DNA of 13,279 nucleotides, from positions 1-13,279 of the forward strand of contig JAFAGU010000299.1 in assembly GCA_019237595.1 (NCBI GenBank). The letters are read 5' to 3'. The position numbers and the translations under genes are program-made. Shown here one piece after another: positions 1 through 6,908 of the stretch. Position 1 is the stretch's first letter. Every line of letters starts with the position of its first letter. The DNA comes from Betaproteobacteria bacterium. GTDB taxonomy: Bacteria > Pseudomonadota > Gammaproteobacteria > Burkholderiales > SG8-39. The notes below the pieces were generated by a model, which made no database searches, was not told where the DNA came from, and was given only the letters and a program-made list of their open reading frames with translations.

Positions 1-520
1 TTCCGAGATGAAGAAGGTCGTCTCCGGACTCTCGAACCTGGCGCAGCAGAGCCGCCGGCGCGAAGAGGAGCTCAAGGCCGCGTACGCCGCGCAGACCGAC
101 AAGATGCTCTCGATGCGCGACGCGCGCGTGGAGCTCGCCGTGCTCTCCCGCGACGTCGAGAACGCGCAGCGCACGTACGACGCGGCGCTGCAGAAGTGGC
201 TCACCGTGAAGGTGGACAGCCGCGCGCGCATGACCAACATCGCGGTCGTCACGCCCGCGGTCGAGCCGCTCGAGCCGAAGAGCCCGAAGGTCGGGTTGAT
301 CGCCGGGCTCTCGATCCTCGTCGGCGTGCTGCTCGCCGGCGGCGTGGTGTTCCTGCTCGAGTCGATCGACCGGCGCGTGCGCTCGCGCGGCGACCTCGAG
401 TCGCGCCTCGCCGTGCCCTCGCTCGGCCGGCTCTCGAAGTGGCAGCCCGCCAGCCGGCTGCTTCCCGCCCCGCAGCTCTCCGGTGCGCGCGCCGCCCGCG
501 CGCTCCCGCACCCCTGGTAA
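1..520 (+). CDS. epsF: Chain length determinant protein EpsF (Wzz family), 5'-truncated
   Basis: This is the C-terminal 172 residues of a polysaccharide co-polymerase; the gene begins upstream of the window (first whole codon at base 2). Such proteins sit in the inner membrane with a large periplasmic coiled coil and set chain length together with a cytoplasmic kinase. Visible here are the end of the charged coiled-coil region (residues about 1-75), the proline-rich segment before the second membrane helix (TPAVEPLEPKSPK, about 84-96), one transmembrane helix (about 97-119) and a cytoplasmic tail starting LESIDRRVRSRGDLE, which is characteristic of EpsF/Wzz proteins. The tail ends in a low-complexity Ala/Arg/Pro stretch. 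The next gene, 14 bases downstream, is the matching kinase EpsG, which supports the EpsF assignment over a generic Wzz. The family is clear; the exact subfamily name rests on this pairing. Confidence 0.88.
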   Translation, partial: SEMKKVVSGLSNLAQQSRRREEELKAAYAAQTDKMLSMRDARVELAVLSRDVENAQRTYDAALQKWLTVKVDSRARMTNIAVVTPAVEPLEPKSPKVGLIAGLSILVGVLLAGGVVFLLESIDRRVRSRGDLESRLAVPSLGRLSKWQPASRLLPAPQLSGARAARALPHPW

Positions 521-527
521 GGAAAGG
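521..527 (+). promoter_or_regulatory. Ribosome binding site deciding the epsG start
   Basis: The purine run GGAAAGG lies six bases before ATG 534, directly after the epsF stop codon. It is one of the better Shine-Dalgarno matches in the window and favours the start at 534 over the upstream in-frame ATG at 483, which lies inside epsF. Confidence 0.65.
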
Positions 528-533
528 TCCGCC

Positions 534-1439
534 ATGCTCGCCAAACCCACTGACAACGTGCTTCCCATCGACGGCGCCGCGCCGCGCGGCGCCCCGGGAG
601 CGATGCCCGCGCGCCACATCGGCGCCATCCTGGTGGACGAGGGCAAGCTCACCTCCGCCGACGCCGAGCAGGTGCTCGCGCGCCAGCGCGAGCTCGGCTG
701 GCGCTTCGGCGAGGCCGCGATCGAGCTGAACCTCATCACCGACGCGGATCTGCGCCAGGCGCTCGCGAAGCAGTACGAGTTCCCCTACCTCGTCTCGGGG
801 CCCGACGGCGTGAGCAAGGAGCTCATCGCCGCCTGGGATCCGTTCAACCAGGTGGTCGAGGAGCTCCGCGGCGTGCGCACGCAGCTCCTCATCCGCTGGT
901 ACAACCCGGATGCGGGCCGCAAGACCCTCGCCGTCTGCAGTCCGGGGCCGCGCGAAGGACGCAGCTTCATTGCCGCGAACCTCGCGGTCGTCTTCTCGCA
1001 GCTCGGCAGCCGCACGCTCGTCGTCGACGCGGACTTCCGCGCGCCGCGCCAGCAGGCGATCTTCAACGTGCCGGACCGCTTCGGCCTCTCGTCGCTCCTT
1101 TCCGGGCGCGCGGACCTCTCCGCCGCCGTGCCGGTGACCGGCATGACCGGCCTCGCCGTGCTTCCGGCGGGACCGCTCCCGCCCAATCCGCTCGAGCTCC
1201 TCTCGCGGCCGGCGTTCGGGGGCTTCCTCGCCCGCGCGCAGGCCGAGTACGACGTGATCATCCTCGACACGCCGCCCGCCACGGAGTACGCCGACGCCCA
1301 GAGCATCACGTTCCGCACGGGCGACGCGCTCCTCGTCTCGCGCAAGGACCACACGCGCGTGCAGGACACGGAGCGCGCGGTGCGCGAGCTCTCGGACGCG
1401 AGCGGCAGGATCGTCGGCACGCTGATGAACGCGTTCTAG
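534..1439 (+). CDS. epsG: EpsG-type chain-length tyrosine-kinase-like ATPase with MshEN domain
   Basis: A 301-residue cytoplasmic partner of EpsF, of the BY-kinase/ParA-MinD type P-loop fold. Residues 28-80 form two 24-residue repeats separated by five residues (HIG...Q and RFG...Q), the layout of the MshEN (GspE N-terminal) domain. The ATPase follows: P-loop SPGPREGRSF (136-145), Walker A' LVVDADFR (162-169) and Walker B VIILDTPP (241-248). The P-loop has Arg143 where classical BY-kinases have Lys; from memory GEGRS-like forms are common in EpsG, so I do not read this as inactivation. The C-terminus (GTLMNAF) has no tyrosine cluster, so Wzc-style autophosphorylation of a C-terminal Tyr tail is not supported. 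ATG at 534 is chosen for the preceding GGAAAGG at 521-527 and because it falls just after the epsF stop. An earlier in-frame ATG at 483 would overlap epsF and lacks this site. Confidence 0.9.
   Translation: MLAKPTDNVLPIDGAAPRGAPGAMPARHIGAILVDEGKLTSADAEQVLARQRELGWRFGEAAIELNLITDADLRQALAKQYEFPYLVSGPDGVSKELIAAWDPFNQVVEELRGVRTQLLIRWYNPDAGRKTLAVCSPGPREGRSFIAANLAVVFSQLGSRTLVVDADFRAPRQQAIFNVPDRFGLSSLLSGRADLSAAVPVTGMTGLAVLPAGPLPPNPLELLSRPAFGGFLARAQAEYDVIILDTPPATEYADAQSITFRTGDALLVSRKDHTRVQDTERAVRELSDASGRIVGTLMNAF
573..593 (+). repeat. Perfect 9-bp inverted repeat (hairpin) early in epsG
   Basis: The arms GGCGCCGCG (573-581) and CGCGGCGCC (585-593) are exact reverse complements around a three-base loop. 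The all-G/C hairpin lies about 40 bases after the epsG start codon, in the low-complexity linker GAAPRGA before the MshEN domain. No T-tract follows, so it is not a classical intrinsic terminator. It could slow early translation or stabilise the mRNA, or simply reflect the high G+C; the structure is seen, any role is speculative. Confidence 0.4.
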
Positions 1440-1450
1440 GCGCGCGCCGG

Positions 1451-1600
1451 ATGAAGAAGAAGCCCGACCGCAAGCTGCTGGTCGCGGTCCTCGCGCTCAT
1501 GGCGGGGGCCGCGGCGGCGCAGGGCCTCGAGGCCCGCAAGCTCGTCAAGGAACCCCTCGCCGGAGCCGCGACCGCATGGCTGCAACCTCTCTCCCGCTGA
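1451..1600 (+). CDS. Small 49-residue membrane or secreted protein, unknown function
   Basis: An ATG 11 bases after the epsG stop opens a 49-codon frame. The N-terminus is basic (MKKKPDRK), followed by a hydrophobic stretch (LLVAVLALMAGAAAAQ, about residues 9-24) and a short polar/amphipathic tail ending WLQPLSR. This looks like a single-span membrane protein or a signal-peptide-bearing peptide. The first 33 codons all end in G or C, as in the neighbouring true genes. A/T-ending codons (GAA, GGA, GCA, CAA, CCT) appear only towards the overlap with the next gene, which starts at 1576 in another frame. The ribosome site is weak (AGG at 1438-1440, ten bases upstream). It explains the only otherwise empty stretch between epsG and the polymerase gene. 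I do not recognise a family, and it could be a chance frame. Confidence 0.5.
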   Translation: MKKKPDRKLLVAVLALMAGAAAAQGLEARKLVKEPLAGAATAWLQPLSR

Positions 1601-3084
1601 GGGAGCCGCAGAGCAACGCCGGCCTCACGCTCGGCCTCGCCGCGCTCGTCGCGCTCGGCGCGGCGATGGGCGTGGGCCTCGTCTTCGGCGAGCTCGAGTC
1701 GCTCTGGGTCTCGCTCGCCATCATCGCCTGCATCGCGGTGCTCTACGACTTCCGCGCCGGCGCGGTGATGGCGATCCTGCTCCTGCCGCTCTCCGAGAGC
1801 TCGGTCTTCCCGCACGCGCTCTTCGGCATCACGGGCCTGAACCCCTTCAACCTGCTCCTCGCCGCGAGCCTCGCCTCCTTCCTCCTGCACGGCCGGGTGA
1901 AGGCGGCAGGCGCCTTCGTGCCGAAGCCGCTCCTGTGGCTCTACATCGTGCCGCTCGTGCTCGCCGGCCTCATGGGCTCGCGCCATGCCGAGGAAATCGC
2001 GCCCGTCCTCTACGACAACATGGCGATCCACTTCCTCGACGCGCCGGGGTACCTGCGCGACGTGGTGTTCAAGCCGATGCTCACGGTGCTGACGGCACTG
2101 CTCATCGGCGCGGCGGTGGCGCGCTCGAAGAAGCCCGAGCGCTTCCTCGTCGCGATCGGATTCTCGATCGCGGCGATCTGCCTGCTCTCGATCTGGTACG
2201 TCGTGCGCTCCGGCATGTCGCTCCAGGAGCTCGCCGACGTGCACTCGCGCGAGTTCTTCGCCGGCATCGGCATGCACTCGAACAGCCTCGGGCGCCTGTG
2301 CGCGGTGGGCTACGCGATGCTGCTCTTCGGCTGGGCGGAGTCGCGGGACCGGGCCTTCCGCCTCGCCTGCCTCGCGGGCATGGCGCTGGTCGTGGTCGCG
2401 CTCACGCTCACCTTCTCGCGGGGCGCCTTCGTGGGCTTCTTCATCGTGAACGCGCTCTTCTTCCTCTGGCGCTTCAACGCGAAGACCGCGGCGCTCGTGC
2501 TCCTCGCCGGGGTGGCGGTCATCGTCGCGGCGCCCGAGCAGGTCTTCGAGCGCATCAGCATGGGCTTCGAGACCGGCGACCTGAACGAGATCAGCGCCGG
2601 CCGCATCGACACGATCTGGCTCCCCGTTCTGCCGGAGATCTGGAAGAGCCCGCTCATCGGCCAGGGGCTGGGCTCGACGATGTGGTCCGACGCCATGCGC
2701 CACGGCCTCATGCTCGAGGTCACGCATCCGCACAACGCCTACCTGGAGGCGCTTCTCGATGTCGGCGTCGTGGGCCTTGGCATCCTGCTCGCCTATTTCT
2801 GGCACGTGTGGAAGCAATTCCGCGCCCTCGGGTCGAACGCCTTCCTCACGCCCGAGATGCGCGGCTTCTACCAGGGCTCGGCGGCGGGCCTGCTCTCCTT
2901 CCTCGTCACGGGCTTCGCCGGCTCGAGCCTCGCGCCGCTGCCCGAGACCGCGTTCCTCTGGATGGCGATCGGCATGATGTACGGCCAGCTCGCGCGGCGG
3001 CCGGCGACCTCCGAGGAGCGGGTCGCGCCCCAGGCCGGCCGCCTCGCCGGCAGGAGCGTCCCGTCCGCGGGCGTCGGCGGCTGA
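1576..3084 (+). CDS. O-antigen ligase/polymerase family membrane protein (Wzy_C), probable EPS polymerase
   Basis: A 502-residue polytopic inner-membrane protein. Many hydrophobic helices run from about residue 17 to 470, with a long periplasmic loop in the second half. Family marks are the SRGAFVG motif after a helix (281-287) and THPHNAYLEALLDVGVVGLG (383-402), the His/Asn-containing loop motif of Wzy_C/WaaL proteins; IGQGLGS (361-367) lies between them. Members either polymerise undecaprenyl-linked repeat units or ligate glycan to an acceptor. In an EPS operon beside EpsF/EpsG and a flippase, polymerisation in the periplasm is the likelier role (inference). ATG 1576 has GGAG at 1562-1565 ten bases upstream. 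The start lies inside the preceding small frame. The C-terminal 30 residues are a charged, low-complexity cytoplasmic tail. Confidence 0.85.
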   Translation: MAATSLPLREPQSNAGLTLGLAALVALGAAMGVGLVFGELESLWVSLAIIACIAVLYDFRAGAVMAILLLPLSESSVFPHALFGITGLNPFNLLLAASLASFLLHGRVKAAGAFVPKPLLWLYIVPLVLAGLMGSRHAEEIAPVLYDNMAIHFLDAPGYLRDVVFKPMLTVLTALLIGAAVARSKKPERFLVAIGFSIAAICLLSIWYVVRSGMSLQELADVHSREFFAGIGMHSNSLGRLCAVGYAMLLFGWAESRDRAFRLACLAGMALVVVALTLTFSRGAFVGFFIVNALFFLWRFNAKTAALVLLAGVAVIVAAPEQVFERISMGFETGDLNEISAGRIDTIWLPVLPEIWKSPLIGQGLGSTMWSDAMRHGLMLEVTHPHNAYLEALLDVGVVGLGILLAYFWHVWKQFRALGSNAFLTPEMRGFYQGSAAGLLSFLVTGFAGSSLAPLPETAFLWMAIGMMYGQLARRPATSEERVAPQAGRLAGRSVPSAGVGG

Positions 3085-3086
3085 GC

Positions 3087-4295
3087 ATGGCCGGCTTCTC
3101 GGCGGCGCGGCGCGAAGGCGCGGGCGCATGCGAGCGCGCGGGCGACGCGCCCGCGCGCAAGCCCCACGTGTGCTTCGTCTCGCCCTACCTCTGGCCGGTG
3201 CTCGCGCGCGACCCGAGCCTCAAAATCGTCGGCGGCGCCGAGGTGCAGCAATCGATCCTCGCGCGCCTTTTCCGGCGCGCCGGCTACCGCGTGTCCGTCA
3301 TCTCGCTCGACTACGGCCAGCCCGCGCTCGCTGAAGTCGACGGCATCTCGGTGCACAAGGCGTACCGCCGGGAGGCAGGGATCCCGGTCCTGCGCTTCCT
3401 GCATCCGCGGCTCACGTCCACGTGGCGAGCGATGCGCGAGGTGGATGCGGACATCTATTACCAGCGCTCCGCCGCCTACCTCACCGCGGTGATCGCCGAG
3501 TTCTGCCGCCGGCACGGCAAGCGCTCGATCTACGCGGGCGCCTCGGACATGGACTTCCAGCCCGGCAAGCAGCAGATCCGCTACGGCCGCGACCGGTGGC
3601 TCTTCGAGCACGGGCTCGCGAACGTCGACCGGATCGTCGTGCAGAACGCCAGGCAGCAGGAGGATTGCCGCCGGCATTACGGGCGCGAGGCGGTGCTCGT
3701 GCCGAGCTGCTACGAGCCGCCGCCAGACTCGCCCCGCGACGCGCCGGCCTCCTCGCGCGACCTCATCCTCTGGGTCGGCACGATCCATACCTACAAGCAG
3801 CCGGAGATCTTCCTCGAGCTCGCGCGCCGCCTTCCCGCGCGGCGTTTCGTCCTGATCGGCGGCTCGGCGACGCCGGGCACGGCGCTCCGGCCGGGATATT
3901 TCGAGCAGGTGCAGGCCGAGGCCCGCAGTCTCCCTAACGTGGAGTTCAAGGGCTTCTTGCCGCTCGCCGAAGTGGAGCCCTGGTTCGACCGGGCGCGGGT
4001 CTTCGTGAATACCTCGGTCTACGAGGGCATGCCCAACACCTTCATGCAGGCGTGGGCGCGCGGCATTCCCACCGTCGCGACCGTGGACGTCGGCGCGCGC
4101 CTGGAAGGAAAGCCCGTGTACCGCACCGTGCAGGACGTCGCGCAGGCGGCGGAGGAGGTCGAGCGGCTCTTCGCCGACGAGCTCCACTGGGCGCGCAGCT
4201 CCGCGCGCTGCCGCGAGTACTTCGAGAGCTCGCACTCCGGGCGCGAGGTCCTGGGCCGCTACGAGCGCCTCTTCGAAGAGCTGATGGCGCGCTGA
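3087..4295 (+). CDS. Glycosyltransferase family 4 with E-x7-Q variant motif
   Basis: A 402-residue cytoplasmic GT-B enzyme predicted to transfer a nucleotide-activated sugar to the lipid-linked repeat unit; donor and acceptor cannot be read from sequence. The N-terminal Rossmann domain begins near residue 27 (PHVCFVSPYL), with the nucleotide-fold loop IVGGAEVQQ (47-55). The donor domain begins near 226 (LILWVGTIHTYKQPEIFLEL). The EX7E region reads YEGMPNTFMQAWARGIPTV, with Glu313 present but Gln321 where the second Glu usually lies; from memory this QAWARG form recurs in a GT4 subgroup. ATG 3087 lies two bases after the preceding stop. The frame stays open far upstream through the polymerase gene, but that part is only its shadow. 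The first 26 residues are Ala/Arg-rich and could be trimmed if a later start is used. The Shine-Dalgarno site is poor, so translational coupling is likely. Confidence 0.85.
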   Translation: MAGFSAARREGAGACERAGDAPARKPHVCFVSPYLWPVLARDPSLKIVGGAEVQQSILARLFRRAGYRVSVISLDYGQPALAEVDGISVHKAYRREAGIPVLRFLHPRLTSTWRAMREVDADIYYQRSAAYLTAVIAEFCRRHGKRSIYAGASDMDFQPGKQQIRYGRDRWLFEHGLANVDRIVVQNARQQEDCRRHYGREAVLVPSCYEPPPDSPRDAPASSRDLILWVGTIHTYKQPEIFLELARRLPARRFVLIGGSATPGTALRPGYFEQVQAEARSLPNVEFKGFLPLAEVEPWFDRARVFVNTSVYEGMPNTFMQAWARGIPTVATVDVGARLEGKPVYRTVQDVAQAAEEVERLFADELHWARSSARCREYFESSHSGREVLGRYERLFEELMAR

Positions 4296-4299
4296 GACC

Positions 4300-5745
4300 G
4301 TGACGGCGGCGACGAAAAGCCTCCCGCTGCACGGCCTCAAGCGCCGGGCGCTCTCGCTCGGCGCGGCGAAGGCGTTCGACTACGCCATGCAGTTCCTGCT
4401 GCCGGTGGTGCTCGTGCGCTGCCTCGACAAGGCGACGTTCGGCGAATACCGGCTCCTCTGGCTCGCGATCAGCACGCTCATGTACCTCGCGACCTTCAAC
4501 ATGCCGCAGAGCCTGTACCTCTTCCTGCCCAGGTCGGATGCGCGCACGAAGCGCCTGTACCTCAACCAGACGTTCGTCTTCCTCGCGGCCTCGGGGCTCG
4601 CCTGCGCCTGGCTCGTGAGCCCGTGGAACCCGTGGCTTCCCTCGGCGATCGCGCCGCTCGGGAATTACGGGCCGCTGGTGCCGGCGTTCGTCGCGCTCTG
4701 GCTCGTCGCCTACATGGTCGACCTCGTGCCGACGATCGACGAGCGCATCGCCTGGCAGTCGGTCGCCTCGATCGGCCTTTCCATCCTGCGCGTCATGCTC
4801 CTCGCGGCAGGCGCCTTCTTCACGGGCTCCATGGAGGTGCTGCTCTGGCTGCTGCTCGCGTTCGTGGTGTTCAAGATCGGCGTCCTCGCCTATTACGTGG
4901 GCCGCTTCCACGGCATCGAGCCGATCCTCGACGGCGCGCTCTTCCGCCGGCAGGTCGCCATCGCGACGCCGCTCGGGTTCTCGAACGCGCTCTACGGCCT
5001 GCGCTGGCAGGGCGACCAGTGGATCGCGGCGTATTTCTTCAGCCTGACGAGCTTCGCCGCCTTCAGCGTCGCGGCAGTGCTCGGTCCGCTCGTGAACGTC
5101 TTCCGCGCCTCGGTGAACGAGGCGTTCCTGCCGAGCATGAGCCGCCTGCAGGCGGCGGGCGACGCCCGCGGCATGGCGGAGCTCAACAGCCGCGCGAACG
5201 TGATGGTCGGCACGCTCCTCTACCCGATGCTCGCCTTCTGCTTCCTCTTCGCGCACGAGATCGTCACGGTGGTCTACACGTCGGCGTACCTCGAGGCCGT
5301 CGGGCCGATGCGCCTCTATACGCTCGCCTTCGCGGCGATGGTGGTGGAAGTCGGAAGCATCATCCTGCTCCTCGAGGAAGGGCGCTTCGCGCTGCGGGTC
5401 AACATGCTTGCGATCGCGGTGTCGCTCCTCGGCAGCCTCGCGGGTGCGCTCCACATTGGGCTCACCGGAGCCGCCGCGGGATCCGTAGCTGCGATTTACC
5501 TCGACCGCATGCTCACGCTGCGGCGCATCTCGCGCCGCACCGGCATCCCGGTGCGCCGGCTCCAGGACTGGCGGGGCCTTGGCGCGGCGCTCGTCTACGG
5601 CGCGGTCGCCGCGCTCGCCGCCTGGCTCGTGGTGCAGGCGTATGCGGAGGAGGCACCGGCGCTCGTGCGGCTTGTGATCGGCGGCGCGGTGCTTTCCGCC
5701 TCCTACGGCCTCGCGCTCGTCTTCCTGAAGAAGCGACGCGCATGA
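4300..5745 (+). CDS. Wzx-like polysaccharide flippase (MOP superfamily)
   Basis: A 481-residue integral membrane protein of the polysaccharide transporter (Polysacc_synt/MOP) type, expected to flip the undecaprenyl-linked repeat unit across the inner membrane. Evenly spaced hydrophobic helices cover the protein from about residue 25 to 475. The N-terminal region FDYAMQFLLPVVLVRCLDKATFGEY and the central segment FAAFSVAAVLGPLVNVFRAS are typical of these transporters. The C-terminus is basic (LKKRRA). The start is a GTG four bases after the preceding stop. The first ATG in frame (about residue 30) would remove part of the first helix, so GTG is preferred although no strong ribosome site precedes it. 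The 3' end overlaps the next start codon by four bases (ATGA). Confidence 0.88.
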   Translation: MTAATKSLPLHGLKRRALSLGAAKAFDYAMQFLLPVVLVRCLDKATFGEYRLLWLAISTLMYLATFNMPQSLYLFLPRSDARTKRLYLNQTFVFLAASGLACAWLVSPWNPWLPSAIAPLGNYGPLVPAFVALWLVAYMVDLVPTIDERIAWQSVASIGLSILRVMLLAAGAFFTGSMEVLLWLLLAFVVFKIGVLAYYVGRFHGIEPILDGALFRRQVAIATPLGFSNALYGLRWQGDQWIAAYFFSLTSFAAFSVAAVLGPLVNVFRASVNEAFLPSMSRLQAAGDARGMAELNSRANVMVGTLLYPMLAFCFLFAHEIVTVVYTSAYLEAVGPMRLYTLAFAAMVVEVGSIILLLEEGRFALRVNMLAIAVSLLGSLAGALHIGLTGAAAGSVAAIYLDRMLTLRRISRRTGIPVRRLQDWRGLGAALVYGAVAALAAWLVVQAYAEEAPALVRLVIGGAVLSASYGLALVFLKKRRA

Positions 5746-6908
5746 GGATCCTCTTCGTCACGGGCTCCCTCGTGCACGGCGGAGCCGAGCGCCACTCGAT
5801 CACGCTTGCGAACCGCCTCGCCGAGCGCGGGCACGAGTGCTCGTTCGCCTACGTGAAGAACGACCCGAGCCAGCTCTCGCGGCTCAAGCTCGCCGCGGAG
5901 AGCGTGCGCTGCCTGTACGCGCAGCGCTACTTCGACCTCGATGCGCTCCTCACGCTGAGGACGGAGATCCTCAAGCGAAAGCCCTCGGTCATCCTGGCCG
6001 CGAATCCGTACGCGCTCCTCTACGCCACGCTCGGCAAGCGGCTCGCGGCATCGCCGGCGCCCCTCGCGGTGACCTACCACTCGACGAAGCTCCTCAACCG
6101 GAAGGAGTTCGTCCAGATGCTCGCGTACCGGCCGATGTTCTGGGCCGCGGACCGGGCGGTGTTCGTGTGCGAGGCTCAGCGCCGCTACTGGCGCGCGCGC
6201 CACGTCTTCGGGCGCGCGAGCGTCGTCATCCACAACGGCGTCGACACCGAGCACTGGCACCCGCTGGGCGCGGAGGAGCGCCGGCGGCTGCGCGGCGCGC
6301 TCGGCTTCGCGCCGACGGACTACGCAATAGGCATTTCGGCGGTCCTTCGGCCCGAAAAGAATCACCTGCAGCTGGTGGAAGCTATCGCGATGCTCAGGCG
6401 CCGCGCATCCGCAAGGGTGTCCTCCGCGCGCGCCCTGCTGATCGGCGACGGGCCGATGCGCGGGGCGGTCGAGGCCCGCGCGCGCGAGCTCGGCGTGGCT
6501 CCCTACGTCACGATCGCCGGCTTCCAGCAGGACGTGCGGCCCTTCCTCGCCGCCTGCGACGTGGTGGCGCTCACGAGCTTCACCGAGGCCTTCTCGCTCG
6601 CCGCGATCGAGGCGATGGCGCTCGGCAAGCCCGTGGTCCATTCGGACGTGGGCGGCGCCCCGGAAATGATCCGGCCGGGACGCAATGGCTTCCTGTACCC
6701 GGTCGGCGACACCCCGGCGCTCGCCGAGCGCCTCGCGGCGCTCGCCGACCCCGCGGCGTGCGAGCGGATGGGCGCGCGCGCAAGAGAGACCGTCGAGGCG
6801 CAGTTCTCCGAGCGCGCGATGGTCGACCGCTACGAATCGATGCTCCTGGAACTCGAAAGCAAGAGGACTCAGCATGGAAACCTCAGAAGGCCTGCCGGAG
6901 CGCATTAA
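5742..6908 (+). CDS. Glycosyltransferase family 4
   Basis: A 388-residue GT-B glycosyltransferase. The N-terminus MRILFVTGSLVHGGAERHSITLANRLAERGH has the Rossmann strand and GGAE loop of family GT4. The donor domain contains VLRPEKNHLQLVEAIAML, with the Arg and Lys expected near the donor phosphates, then LIGDGPMR. An intact EX7E motif follows (Glu282 and Glu290 in EAFSLAAIE), then the GGAPEMI loop. The product probably adds one sugar of the repeat unit on the cytoplasmic side; specificity is unknown. ATG 5742 overlaps the flippase stop (ATGA), with GAAGAAG at 5727-5733 as ribosome site. The last 35 bases overlap the start of the epimerase gene. Codons for residues about 194-225 are unlike the rest of the gene, with many A/T-ending codons, one ATA and AGG. 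Confidence 0.88.
   Translation: MRILFVTGSLVHGGAERHSITLANRLAERGHECSFAYVKNDPSQLSRLKLAAESVRCLYAQRYFDLDALLTLRTEILKRKPSVILAANPYALLYATLGKRLAASPAPLAVTYHSTKLLNRKEFVQMLAYRPMFWAADRAVFVCEAQRRYWRARHVFGRASVVIHNGVDTEHWHPLGAEERRRLRGALGFAPTDYAIGISAVLRPEKNHLQLVEAIAMLRRRASARVSSARALLIGDGPMRGAVEARARELGVAPYVTIAGFQQDVRPFLAACDVVALTSFTEAFSLAAIEAMALGKPVVHSDVGGAPEMIRPGRNGFLYPVGDTPALAERLAALADPAACERMGARARETVEAQFSERAMVDRYESMLLELESKRTQHGNLRRPAGAH

Noticed and set aside
1935..3086. In-frame upstream extension of the GT4 gene that starts at 3087
   Set aside because: The extension translates the polymerase gene in the wrong frame and gives Arg/Ala-rich low-complexity sequence. The recognisable glycosyltransferase begins after 3087.
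1306..3129. A 607-codon open frame on the minus strand opposite the polymerase gene
   Set aside because: Same compositional effect: the product is highly charged and repetitive, while the + strand encodes a coherent membrane protein with Wzy_C motifs.
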